Positions 1 to 7,317 of a stretch of DNA of 9,397 bases are shown here, piece after piece; the first letter of the stretch is position 1; every line of letters starts with the position of its first letter. The stretch is taken from positions 1-9,397 of the forward strand of contig DPBN01000005.1 of NCBI GenBank assembly GCA_003516955.1, read 5' to 3'. The position numbers and the translations under genes were made by a program. A model generated the notes under the pieces. It was given only the letters and a program-made list of their open reading frames with translations, had not been told where the DNA came from and searched no databases. This DNA comes from Armatimonadota bacterium. Lineage in GTDB: Bacteria > Armatimonadota > Fimbriimonadia > Fimbriimonadales > Fimbriimonadaceae.

Positions 1-165
1 CCTGGTCCTGCTCCTGGAGGCGGTGGTGATGCCGCGGTTGACGATGCCCACGAACACGAAGCCCAGGATCAGCAGCACGCCCAGGATGATCATGGCCATG
101 ACCAGCGTCTGGCCAGCATCCCTTCTCCGTTCCACAGCCTTTGCCATTCCGTTGCCCGGTCTCAT
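1..165 (-). CDS. PilX/GspK-like membrane-anchored minor pilin, N-terminus only (runs off left edge)
   Basis: Fifty-five codons are present, starting at the ATG at 163-165 and remaining open to the window edge. A basic stretch (VERRRDAG, residues 11-18) is followed by a long hydrophobic helix (about residues 20-43), the layout of a type IV prepilin leader. Cleavage after Gly18 would be the natural site, but position +5 of the mature protein would be Met rather than Glu. Lack of Glu5 is known for GspK and is common in PilX-type minor pilins, which together with its place after PilV- and PilW-like genes suggests that role. The start lies 7 bases after the stop of the PilW-like gene, with AGGGG just upstream as ribosome binding site. 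A second in-frame ATG (codon 7) is possible. Function beyond a membrane-anchored pilin-like protein cannot be judged from this fragment. Confidence 0.6.
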   Translation of the reverse strand, partial: MRPGNGMAKAVERRRDAGQTLVMAMIILGVLLILGFVFVGIVNRGITTASRSRTR

Positions 166-172
166 GGTTCCC

Positions 173-2137
173 CTATCGCAGGAAGTTGCGCACCGTCGCC
201 GTCGCCTTGAGCGTGACCGACTGCGGGTTCGGCTCCGCGGTCTGCGGGAAGTTGCGCATGGTCAGCAGAATCTCCACGATCCGGCGCGAGTCGTAGTCGA
301 CGGTGACCGAATCGCCCGGCGCGGTGAATTGGAAGCGGTACGTGACGCGAATGTTCCCCGTGGGCAGCGGCACGTTCGGATCCGAGTTCAGCTGGATGTA
401 ACCGGCCTTGTACCGCGGCTGGATCACCGCGGAGACGAGGTTGTTCGGGTCGTAGGTCGCCGGCGGGTTCGGCAGGCCCAGCAGGCCGTAGTCGTCCGGC
501 TCGCGCAGGTTGGTGTAGTTGATCCGGTACTGGTTCGGTCCCGGCTCGCCGGTGGTCCGCGAGTATCGGATCGGCTGGCCGTAGTGCGGACCCGGGTTCT
601 GGTCCGGACCGATGACCACCTCGGACCCGGGCACGATCGTCGCCCGCGGGAAGCCGATCGCGGGGTCAGGGTGCAGGGGGCTGGGCGTCCCGTCGGCGTT
701 GGGCGTCACCCTCAGGTCGATGAACCGGTGGATGTTGGGCCGAAGCGACGGGTTCTCCTGCCAGACCTTGTTGAACAGGCTGTTGATGTCCCCGTAGTCC
801 GACAGCTGGCCTGAGAGCGTCCCTGCGGTGCCCGGGGTCTCCTGAGGCCCGCAATCCTTGGTCGGCGCGTTGTCGAACGGCGCGCCCTCGTCCGAGCCCA
901 GTTCGCGCACGTCGAAGCTCGCAAGGACGCGGCCCGACTCCGGCTCGACCCAGAACGGCGCGAAGGCGGCGCGGATGTCCGGATCGCCGAGCGCGGCTGC
1001 GTTCAGGGCTCGCGAGAAGGCGTACTTCGCGCCCGCGCTCGAGGCCGCCAGATAGACGCCCAAGTCGAACGTCGGCGCCGAGCCTCCCGGAGTCCTGGTC
1101 CAGAGCACGGAGCCGGAGGGGTCGACGAACGCCTCGTTGTAGGCCCCGCCGGGGGTCCAGCCGTTCGGCCAGAGCCGGACGATCGCGCTCGACCAGCCCC
1201 CGAGCCGCGTGGTGAACACGTCGCTCGCGATCCGACCGATGCTTTCGGACTCCTCGCCGAGGCGCACCGCGGACTGTCCCTCGGCCGGCTCGCTGCTCAC
1301 CCGGGCGGGCCGGAACTCGATCAACGGGACGATCCGCGGGATGTCGCCGTCGTAGGCCACGGCCCGGCTCGCCTTGTCGTAGACGGGGCGGATCATGTCG
1401 TAGCGGCTGACCTCGGTGACCACCGTGGCCCGCGCGAGCCAGTTGCGGATGCGCTGGGCCTTGGCCGCGGTCCCGTCCGCTAGGAAGAACGCCGGGTCGT
1501 CCAGGATCGGAGCGCCGCTGGAGTCCACGTCGAAGAGCGCGGTGTTGGCCGCGTAACCTCCCGCCTGGAACAGCACCGGCTGCACCTCGGCGCGGTAGAG
1601 CACGTACAGGTTGTCCCGTTCGCCGTTGCGGTCCATCAGCAGGCCGTCGTAGGGGTTGTTGTACGGCCGGAACGGATCCCTCAGGCCGATCCAGTAGCGC
1701 ACGATCGTGGCTCCGGGAGCGACCGGCAGCACGATCTGCCCCTTCGGCGCCTTGAGCGTGGGGTCGATCTTGCCGGTGTTCGGGTTGACGAAGCCGCCGC
1801 CGGCCCTCTGCCCCTCCTGGGCGGGCTTCAGGATGTCGAGCTTCGTGTACCGCAGGCGCACGACGACCGGAGTCACCCTGTCCCGGCCCGGGACCGCGAG
1901 GTCCAACGCTCCGCGGTCGCCGCTGTTGTCCCGCACGCCCGCGCTGTTCGAAATCTCGGCGGTGATCCGGTCCAGCACCAGCCGGGCGCTGTCCTGGGCG
2001 TCGGCGAAGGCCTGCGCCGAGCGCACCAGGTTGAACCCCTGCACCAGGGGGATGATGATGATGCCCATCAGGATGGCCGTGATGAACATCACGGTCAGAA
2101 GCTCAACGAGCGTGAAGGCCCTTCGTCGGTTAGCCAT
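173..2137 (-). CDS. PilW/PulJ-like type IV prepilin, unusually large
   Basis: The protein is 654 aa, starting at the ATG at 2135-2137, which overlaps the previous gene's TGA by one base (TGATG); the reading frame stays open further upstream, but only this start puts the prepilin leader at the N-terminus. Residues 1-7 (MANRRRA) are a short basic leader, followed by FTLVELLTVMFITAILMG, a classic class III signal with Phe at +1 and Glu at +5 (residue 12). Cleavage would follow Ala7 instead of the usual Gly. The hydrophobic helix continues to about residue 33 and then an amphipathic segment (FADAQDSARLVLDRITAEI) resembles PilW/PulJ. The remaining 580 or so residues have no domain that I recognise; they look like beta-rich, Pro/Gly/Asp-rich secreted sequence with a single Cys. 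Usual PilW/PulJ proteins are much shorter (about 200-350 aa). Likely role: minor pilin in the tip or initiation complex. The prepilin call is firm; the PilW assignment is inference from the N-terminus and gene order. Confidence 0.8.
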   Translation of the reverse strand: MANRRRAFTLVELLTVMFITAILMGIIIIPLVQGFNLVRSAQAFADAQDSARLVLDRITAEISNSAGVRDNSGDRGALDLAVPGRDRVTPVVVRLRYTKLDILKPAQEGQRAGGGFVNPNTGKIDPTLKAPKGQIVLPVAPGATIVRYWIGLRDPFRPYNNPYDGLLMDRNGERDNLYVLYRAEVQPVLFQAGGYAANTALFDVDSSGAPILDDPAFFLADGTAAKAQRIRNWLARATVVTEVSRYDMIRPVYDKASRAVAYDGDIPRIVPLIEFRPARVSSEPAEGQSAVRLGEESESIGRIASDVFTTRLGGWSSAIVRLWPNGWTPGGAYNEAFVDPSGSVLWTRTPGGSAPTFDLGVYLAASSAGAKYAFSRALNAAALGDPDIRAAFAPFWVEPESGRVLASFDVRELGSDEGAPFDNAPTKDCGPQETPGTAGTLSGQLSDYGDINSLFNKVWQENPSLRPNIHRFIDLRVTPNADGTPSPLHPDPAIGFPRATIVPGSEVVIGPDQNPGPHYGQPIRYSRTTGEPGPNQYRINYTNLREPDDYGLLGLPNPPATYDPNNLVSAVIQPRYKAGYIQLNSDPNVPLPTGNIRVTYRFQFTAPGDSVTVDYDSRRIVEILLTMRNFPQTAEPNPQSVTLKATATVRNFLR

Positions 2138-4008
2138 CAGTCTCCACTCCGCTGGAGGAACGTGTCGGTCTTGACCACGCGCCAGTTTCCGAGCCACCGG
2201 TTGAACGCGTCCAGGTTGTCCGCTACGTTTGGACCGAGGGTGAACGCCGCCGGGTTCCACAGGACCCGCACCGAAACCGAGGCGCCCTTCACGCGGCGCA
2301 CCGCGTAGCCGTAGGTGGCGAAGTCGAACCCGACGGCCTCCGGGTCCACCGACCGGATGTCCACGTAGGGCAGACCCAGCGGGTCCGCCGGCGCGCCCTG
2401 GATCAGGAAGTCCAGCCCCTCGAGCACCCGGCCTGTCGCGTCGCCGGCGCGGCGGTACACGATCTCGCCGATCTGAACCTTCTTGCCGGCGTCCATCCAC
2501 GGGAAGTAGATGCGCGTCGGCAGGCCGCCGAAGCCGCTCGATCCGCCCACGTAGAACTGCGCGACGCCGGGCCTATCCCACGATTGCCGGAAGACCGCCG
2601 GCGCCGTCAGCACCTGCACGGCCCACTGGCCAGAGGCCTGGTACAGCGCCCGAAGCGCTCTGCCCGAGCCGTCCACCGTCGTGGGGGCCGTGGCGCCAGG
2701 CAGCATCAGATCGATCTGGATCCCGTTCCCGGGATCGCCGTCCTTGTCGCGGAACGTCACCAGTCCGAGCGACTTGTCCACCGTGTAAGAGTCGGGATGC
2801 ACGGTGCCGCCCGTCTCCAGGTCCACCAAGCCGAAGTCGCGATTTTCGACGGCGTTGCCGAACGGAACGGGGAAGCCGGGGTTGGGCCTGCCGTCCGCTC
2901 CGCTCATGCCTTGCACCGCGAGGCTCCCAACCACCAGCTTGTGCCACGGCTCGTTGGCGGGCGGAACGCGAAACTCCTCGCGGAGGATCCGCCAGTCGAG
3001 GACGTCGTAGTTCACCCGAGCGGTCAGCGGCACCACCCGGCCGCGCCCCACCCTCACCGTCGCGTTGTAGGCGGCGGGGTTGAAGAGGAGGACTCCCAGG
3101 CTGGTATCCAGCAGCTGGTACTCGTAGGGATCGCCGGAGAAAGCGCCGACGCGGTCGAAGAGCCGGGACAGACGGATCGTGTCCCACTCCACCGCGACCA
3201 GCGACTCCCCGCTCTGAAGGCCGGCGAAGTCGGAGAAGGGGAAGGAGACGAAGCCGCCTCCGGAGTCGGGCGCGACGGGGCCCACGTTCACGTCCACGAT
3301 GTCCCTGGCCCGCACGCCGGAGCTGTCGCGGATCCAGGCCGTGAACGCCAGGCGGTACGTCCGCGGCTTGACGGTGTCGCGCGGCACGTACAGGGTCGCC
3401 GACTCGGAGTCCCACTCGTCGACGAAGTACTCGTAGTCCCTCGGGCGGAACGACGGCTCGCCCTCCCGCTTGCTCAGGTCGGGTCCGTAGACTTGGAAGA
3501 ACTCCGTGTACTGCGGACTGAACACCACCGGAGCGAACTGCAGCACCATCAGCCCGCCGTACAGCGAGCCCACCGGCCGGGGGGCGGGAACGCGCCCTCC
3601 CTCGCCAATCACCCGCCGCACCACGTTCGGGCCGCTCAGGTACGACCAGTGGCCGAGGGCGTTCCCGTCGCCGTCCAGGACCTGGCCGTCGGAATCGATT
3701 GCGGCCGCCACCGGCCCCAGGTCCCCCTCGCGGCGCGCGCTGTCGGCCACGATGGCGATGCCGGAGGCGCTCCACACGTAGTTGACGGGCAGGATCATCT
3801 CGGGCAGGCGGTCGGGACGGCCCTTCAGCCGCTCGCTCTCGCTCCGGGCCAGCGAGGCGGCGACCGACTCGTCGCGGGTGTTCCGCAGGATCCGCAGGCC
3901 GCCGGGGAACGTCTGCAGGATGGCGAGGATCCCGATCAGGAACACCACCATCACGACGAGCACCTCGACGAGGGTCGTTCCCGCGGTTCGATTCCAGCGT
4001 TTCATCAT
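2137..4008 (-). CDS. PilV-like type IV prepilin, unusually large
   Basis: The protein is 623 aa. It begins MMKRWNRTAG, then TTLVEVLVVMVVFLIGILAI: cleavage is expected after Gly10, with Glu15 as the mature Glu5, and the pattern through GILAILQTFPGGL is typical of PilV/PulI-type minor pilins. Two adjacent ATGs compete (4006-4008 and 4003-4005); GGAG at 4014-4017 is spaced 5 bases from the first and 8 from the second, so the second may be used. After the helix, residues 40-60 form the expected alpha-helical spine (RDESVAASLARSESERLK). The rest has no recognised domain and contains no cysteine that I can find. PilV proteins usually have 120-250 residues, so about 400 residues are extra, probably a large surface-exposed domain. 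The C-terminus (FNRWLGNWRVV) echoes the end of the upstream pilin (FNRSWRVMP). The stop overlaps the next start by one base, suggesting translational coupling. Confidence 0.8.
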   Translation of the reverse strand: MMKRWNRTAGTTLVEVLVVMVVFLIGILAILQTFPGGLRILRNTRDESVAASLARSESERLKGRPDRLPEMILPVNYVWSASGIAIVADSARREGDLGPVAAAIDSDGQVLDGDGNALGHWSYLSGPNVVRRVIGEGGRVPAPRPVGSLYGGLMVLQFAPVVFSPQYTEFFQVYGPDLSKREGEPSFRPRDYEYFVDEWDSESATLYVPRDTVKPRTYRLAFTAWIRDSSGVRARDIVDVNVGPVAPDSGGGFVSFPFSDFAGLQSGESLVAVEWDTIRLSRLFDRVGAFSGDPYEYQLLDTSLGVLLFNPAAYNATVRVGRGRVVPLTARVNYDVLDWRILREEFRVPPANEPWHKLVVGSLAVQGMSGADGRPNPGFPVPFGNAVENRDFGLVDLETGGTVHPDSYTVDKSLGLVTFRDKDGDPGNGIQIDLMLPGATAPTTVDGSGRALRALYQASGQWAVQVLTAPAVFRQSWDRPGVAQFYVGGSSGFGGLPTRIYFPWMDAGKKVQIGEIVYRRAGDATGRVLEGLDFLIQGAPADPLGLPYVDIRSVDPEAVGFDFATYGYAVRRVKGASVSVRVLWNPAAFTLGPNVADNLDAFNRWLGNWRVVKTDTFLQRSGD

Positions 4009-4044
4009 GTCAACTCCGAAGGGTCGGTGCCGCCGTCCTCCGGG

Positions 4045-4887
4045 CTACGGCATCACGCGCCAGGAGCGGTTGAACACGTCGTTCGAGTCGTACGGCCGGG
4101 CCGAACCGCCCAGGAACAGGACGAGGTCCCTCTTCTGGTGGGTCGGCACCCCGTTCTGCAGGTCGCGGAAGAAGCTGTTCCAGGTGACGACGGTGGACTC
4201 GGGCGGGTCCTCGTAGCCTAGCTGCCTCGGGTCGTCGTTGAGGCTGCCGCCGGTGAGGCCCCACTGCGTCCAGAAGAGGGCGTAGCGCAGCTCCAGCCTC
4301 TGGCCCCCGCCGGGCACGTCGGTGAGCGCGGCGTCGTAGCCACTCACAAGGTAGTAGTGCGGGGCGGCGTCCGGGTCGTTCGTGACGCCGTTGGGGGTGG
4401 CCCACCCGTCCTCGGGGCCGTAGGCCTGGCGTGCGTTGGCGAAGTCGTCGGCGGAGTCGATCGATCCGTCCCCGTTCAGGTCCAGAATCGGGGCGGAGCC
4501 GACCGCTCGCGGGTCGCGGTTGGGCCAGACGGCCGGCCCTGTGGCCGTGAGGCTGGCGCGGTCGTACGAAGGCTGGAGGGTGCGGATGGAGTCCACCCGA
4601 CGCGGGTAGAGGAAGCCGCGGAGCTTGTCGGCCGGAACGATCTGCCCCGCAAGAGGCCCGCTGTCGTACAGCGTGGCGTATCCGAGGATCGCGGGCGGGT
4701 ACCCACCCTGGTCCACCCGGTAGAGCTGCAGCGCCGTCCGAAGGGCGTTCATGTTGCTCAGGTCCGAGTTGCGGTAGGCGGAATCCTTCGCCCTCGCGTA
4801 GACCGGAAAGGCGATGGCGGCCAGCACGGCGATGATCGCGATCACCGTCAGCAGCTCGATCAGCGTGAAACCTGTTCTCCGAAGCAT
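4045..4887 (-). CDS. Type IV prepilin / pseudopilin (280 aa) with dockerin-like calcium loop
   Basis: I chose the ATG at 4885-4887 because it places a perfect prepilin leader at the N-terminus: MLRRTG, then FTLIELLTVIAIIAVLAAIAFPVY. Cleavage after Gly6 gives Phe at +1 and Glu at +5 (residue 11). GGAG at 4897-4900 lies 9 bases upstream. The frame stays open upstream, but that part overlaps the prepilin peptidase gene in another frame. The helix is followed by ARAKDSAYRNSDLSNMNALR, as in GspG/PilA-type subunits. Residues 136-148 (DLNGDGSIDSADD) match the calcium-binding loop of type I dockerins/EF-hands. No cysteine is present, so the usual pilin disulfide loop is absent. At 280 aa it is longer than ordinary pilins (about 140-180). 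It is the first pilin gene after the peptidase. Whether it is the major or a minor subunit cannot be told from this window. Confidence 0.88.
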   Translation of the reverse strand: MLRRTGFTLIELLTVIAIIAVLAAIAFPVYARAKDSAYRNSDLSNMNALRTALQLYRVDQGGYPPAILGYATLYDSGPLAGQIVPADKLRGFLYPRRVDSIRTLQPSYDRASLTATGPAVWPNRDPRAVGSAPILDLNGDGSIDSADDFANARQAYGPEDGWATPNGVTNDPDAAPHYYLVSGYDAALTDVPGGGQRLELRYALFWTQWGLTGGSLNDDPRQLGYEDPPESTVVTWNSFFRDLQNGVPTHQKRDLVLFLGGSARPYDSNDVFNRSWRVMP

Positions 4888-4896
4888 AAGCGCACA

Positions 4897-4900
4897 CTCC
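4897..4900 (-). promoter_or_regulatory. Ribosome binding site deciding the prepilin start
   Basis: GGAG read on the minus strand, 9 bases before the ATG at 4885-4887. It supports that start over longer in-frame alternatives. It sits four bases downstream of an inverted repeat (4905-4928). Confidence 0.6.
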
Positions 4901-4904
4901 GACC

Positions 4905-4928
4905 TTCGGCGATTTGGACGACGCCGAA
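4905..4928 (-). repeat. Intercistronic inverted repeat before the prepilin gene
   Basis: TTCGGCG at 4905-4911 and CGCCGAA at 4922-4928 form a perfect 7-bp stem with a 10-base loop. It lies in the 59-base gap between the prepilin peptidase stop and the prepilin start. No U-run follows on the minus strand, so it does not look like an intrinsic terminator. An mRNA processing or stability element, or an influence on the adjacent ribosome binding site, is inference. Confidence 0.5.
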
Positions 4929-4946
4929 TTCCCTCTTGTTCCCCGT

Positions 4947-5990
4947 TCACTTCAGTCCCGCCCACTCCTGGTAGCGCTCCACGAGCCTCCACAGGGGGCC
5001 CTGGAACACCGTGGCCGCAATGGCGCCCAGCGCCAGGTACGGGCCGAACGGAATCATCGTCGGTTCTACCTGAAACTCCTCCTCCTCCAGAGCGCCCTCG
5101 GGATCCTCGCCGAACCACCATCGGTACACCGCCGGAAGGAACAGGCCGACGATGTCGATCCCCAGCAGATAGCCCAGCCCCGACCGCAGGATGGAGCCGT
5201 ACGACTCCGGCTCGACCGTCGGCTCGTCGCCGGGCTCCGACTCTCCGTCCGGCTGCGACCGGCCGCGCGCCAGAACCTGAACCGCCCCCAGCACCGCGCC
5301 GGCCACGATGGCGAGCCCGAAGCCCAGCAGCGCGCTGGCCGGAAAGAGGACGGCCCCGATGCCTCGCGCCATCTTGATGTCGCCGTGGCCCATGGCGTCC
5401 TTGCCGAACACCGCCCGCCCGAACAGCAGGATGAGCCAGATCGCCATCGTTCCCACGATCCATCCGGCGAGCGCGCTCGGCATCCCCCAGGTGGTCGCCT
5501 CCGGCCTGCCCGCCCAGTACAGCCACACGTTCCAGGCGACGCCCACCAGCGCGAGAAAGGCGTTGACGGAGTCCGGGATGATGTACAGCTCGAAGTCGAT
5601 GAACACGATCGCGACGAGCGTCGCCGAGGCGAGGGCGTAGGCCAGGGCCTTGGCCGGGTCGAACGCCGCCACCAAGTGCTGGTGCCACAGCAGCGCGAAC
5701 AGGGAGCCGGTCAGCACCTCCACCAGCATGTACCGCGGGTGGATCCGAGCGCCGCAGTGCCTGCACCGCCCCCTGAGCGCGAGCCAAGAGAGGATCGGGA
5801 ACAGGTCCGGCACGCCCAAGGTGTGCCTGCAGGCGGGGCAGAAGCTCTGCCTAGGTTCGGAGAGCGACATCCCGCGGGGAACGCGGTAGATGACGACGTT
5901 CAGGAAGCTGCCGATGCAGGCGCCGATCAGAAAGCCGAAGACCCACGACCATGCCGGAAATCCAACGACGCTTCCCTGCTCCGCCCCCAT
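4947..5990 (-). CDS. pilD: Prepilin peptidase (leader peptidase / N-methyltransferase, A24 family)
   Basis: This 347-aa polytopic membrane enzyme cleaves prepilin leaders and methylates the new N-terminal residue. The N-terminal DiS_P_DiS-type domain shows GACIGSFLNVVIYRVPRG (residues 23-40) and the zinc-type cysteine pairs Cys51/Cys54 and Cys76/Cys79. The aspartyl protease core shows the first catalytic Asp in IDFELYIIPD (Asp132) and the second in GHGDIKM (Asp204); the late FGPYLALGA segment (residues 315-323) is also conserved. Bifunctional enzymes carry these cysteines, so methylation is expected. Hydrophilic inserts at about residues 241-268 and 292-311 (acidic, the second with EEEEF) make it longer than the usual 250-290 aa. 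The ATG at 5988-5990 has AGGGGGG at 5994-6000 upstream. Its substrates are presumably the three or four prepilins encoded immediately downstream. The family assignment is very secure; use of the name pilD rather than gspO follows the pilus context. Confidence 0.95.
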   Translation of the reverse strand: MGAEQGSVVGFPAWSWVFGFLIGACIGSFLNVVIYRVPRGMSLSEPRQSFCPACRHTLGVPDLFPILSWLALRGRCRHCGARIHPRYMLVEVLTGSLFALLWHQHLVAAFDPAKALAYALASATLVAIVFIDFELYIIPDSVNAFLALVGVAWNVWLYWAGRPEATTWGMPSALAGWIVGTMAIWLILLFGRAVFGKDAMGHGDIKMARGIGAVLFPASALLGFGLAIVAGAVLGAVQVLARGRSQPDGESEPGDEPTVEPESYGSILRSGLGYLLGIDIVGLFLPAVYRWWFGEDPEGALEEEEFQVEPTMIPFGPYLALGAIAATVFQGPLWRLVERYQEWAGLK

Positions 5991-6004
5991 CGTCCCCCCT
6001 GCGG

Positions 6005-6039
6005 CGGCCGGTCAGGGCTCTCCCCTCCCAGACCGGCCG
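6005..6039 (-). repeat. Strong intercistronic hairpin between pilC and pilD genes
   Basis: CGGCCGGTC at 6005-6013 and GACCGGCCG at 6031-6039 are a perfect 9-bp inverted repeat around a 17-base loop. AGGG (6014-6017) and CCCT (6023-6026) inside the loop can pair further. It occupies most of the 62-base gap between the two genes and ends about 5 bases before the purine-rich ribosome binding site of the peptidase gene. No U-tract follows, so termination is not supported; RNA processing, stabilisation of the upstream message or translational tuning are possible. Confidence 0.6.
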
Positions 6040-6052
6040 ACGATCCGCCAGG

Positions 6053-7300
6053 CTACTCGCCCGCGTCCATGCCGCCGCCGCCTCCACCGCCGCCGGACAT
6101 CTTCTCGATGGCGCTCGCCAGCGGCAGGAACATCGAGATGACGATGAAGCCGACGATGAAGCCGAGGCTCACGATCATGATCGGCTCCAGCGCCGCCGTG
6201 AGCGAGGCGATCTGCGAGTCGACCTCGGACTCGTAGAAGTCCGCGATCTTCTGCAGCATGTAGTCCAGCGAGCCGGCCTCCTCGCCGACGCCGATCATGT
6301 GCACGACCATCGGGGGGAACAGCCCGGAGGCCTCCAGCGGGTCGCCGATGCGGTCTCCCTCGCGGATGCGGGCGCGAGCCTCCAGGACGGCGTCGGACAT
6401 CACCGAGTTGCCGACCGTGCCGGCGACCGTCTCCATCGCCTGGAGGATCGGAACGCCCGAGGTGAGGAGCGTGCCCATCGTGCGGCTGAACCGGGCCATG
6501 CAGATCTTGTGGTGCAGCTTGCCGAACACCGGCACCTTCAGCTTCAGCCGGTCCGCAACGCGCCGGCCGAACCGCGTGCCCGTGAAGAGCCGCCAGGCGA
6601 TCACGATCGCGACGATCGAGAGCACGACGACCGGTCCCCTCTTCGTGATGAGGTTCGACAGGTCGATCAGGAACTGCGTGGGGGCCGGGAGCTCCTTGCC
6701 GACTCCCAGGTCGCCCAGGATGTTCACCCATTGCGGAACGAACCAGGCCACCAGGAAGCCGGTGATGCCGGTGGCCATCGTGGCGACCAGCACCGGATAG
6801 GTCATCGCCGACTTCACCTTGCGGCGGAGCTCGACGTCCTTCTCCAAGAACTGCGACAGGCGCTGGAGCGACTCCTCCAGCACGCCGCCCACCTCTCCGG
6901 CGCGGATCAGACCGATGAACAGGCTGTTGAACGCCTTGGGGTGCCTCTGCATCGCTCGCGAGAGGCTCTCGCCCGACTCGACGCGCTGGCCCAGGTCCTG
7001 GATGATCCTCCTGAGCTTGGCGTCCTGCGTCTGCTGGCCGAGCACGTCCAAACACCGGACCAGGGACACGCCCGCATCGACCATCGTGGAGAACTGCCGG
7101 CAGAAGATCGACAGGTTGGTGAGCTTCACGCGCCCCGGGCTGCGGAATTTCGCGCTCTTGGCCTTGATCATCGTCACCTCGGTGAGGATCAGGCCCTGCT
7201 CTTCGAACCGCTTGCGGAGGATCTCCTCGCTCTCGGCGTCGGCCGTCCCGCGCTGGATGGCTCCGGACTCGTCTCGGTAGGCGTAGCTGTAGATGGGCAT
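6053..7300 (-). CDS. pilC: Type IV pilus inner-membrane platform protein, PilC/GspF family
   Basis: The 415-aa protein is the membrane platform that the cytoplasmic ATPase rotates or engages to add and remove pilin subunits. The N-terminal beta segment (MPIYSYAYRDESGAIQRG) with the following helices is typical. Two T2SSF repeats follow: residues about 65-190 (FCRQFSTMVDAGVSL) and about 268-395 (MARFSRTMGTLLTSGVPI, then GVGEEAGSLDYML at 337-349). Hydrophobic segments lie near 168-195, 222-241 and 372-398. Length matches the family (about 400 aa). The gene starts 17 bases after the ATPase stop, with GGAG at 7307-7310. The C-terminus is odd: eight consecutive Gly (residues 403-410) then MDAGE, where other members end soon after the last membrane helix. 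The family call is secure; PilC rather than GspF is chosen because the neighbouring ATPase tail is PilT-like. Confidence 0.95.
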   Translation of the reverse strand: MPIYSYAYRDESGAIQRGTADAESEEILRKRFEEQGLILTEVTMIKAKSAKFRSPGRVKLTNLSIFCRQFSTMVDAGVSLVRCLDVLGQQTQDAKLRRIIQDLGQRVESGESLSRAMQRHPKAFNSLFIGLIRAGEVGGVLEESLQRLSQFLEKDVELRRKVKSAMTYPVLVATMATGITGFLVAWFVPQWVNILGDLGVGKELPAPTQFLIDLSNLITKRGPVVVLSIVAIVIAWRLFTGTRFGRRVADRLKLKVPVFGKLHHKICMARFSRTMGTLLTSGVPILQAMETVAGTVGNSVMSDAVLEARARIREGDRIGDPLEASGLFPPMVVHMIGVGEEAGSLDYMLQKIADFYESEVDSQIASLTAALEPIMIVSLGFIVGFIVISMFLPLASAIEKMSGGGGGGGGMDAGE

Positions 7301-7317
7301 GGCGGGCTCCTATCGCC

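Noticed and set aside
2138..2500. Upstream extension of the PilW-like frame to 2500
   Set aside because: It overlaps the end of the PilV-like gene and would bury the prepilin leader about 120 residues inside the protein.
2584..4221. Long plus-strand open frame of 545 codons (and similar ones at 4914-6236 and 5951-7423)
   Set aside because: These lie opposite strong minus-strand genes, have low-complexity Arg/His/Glu/Gly-rich translations with no motifs, and arise because stop codons are rare in GC-rich DNA.
4888..5787. Upstream extension of the prepilin frame to 5787
   Set aside because: It overlaps the well-supported prepilin peptidase gene in another frame and translates to Arg/Gly/Ala-rich nonsense; the prepilin leader begins at 4887.
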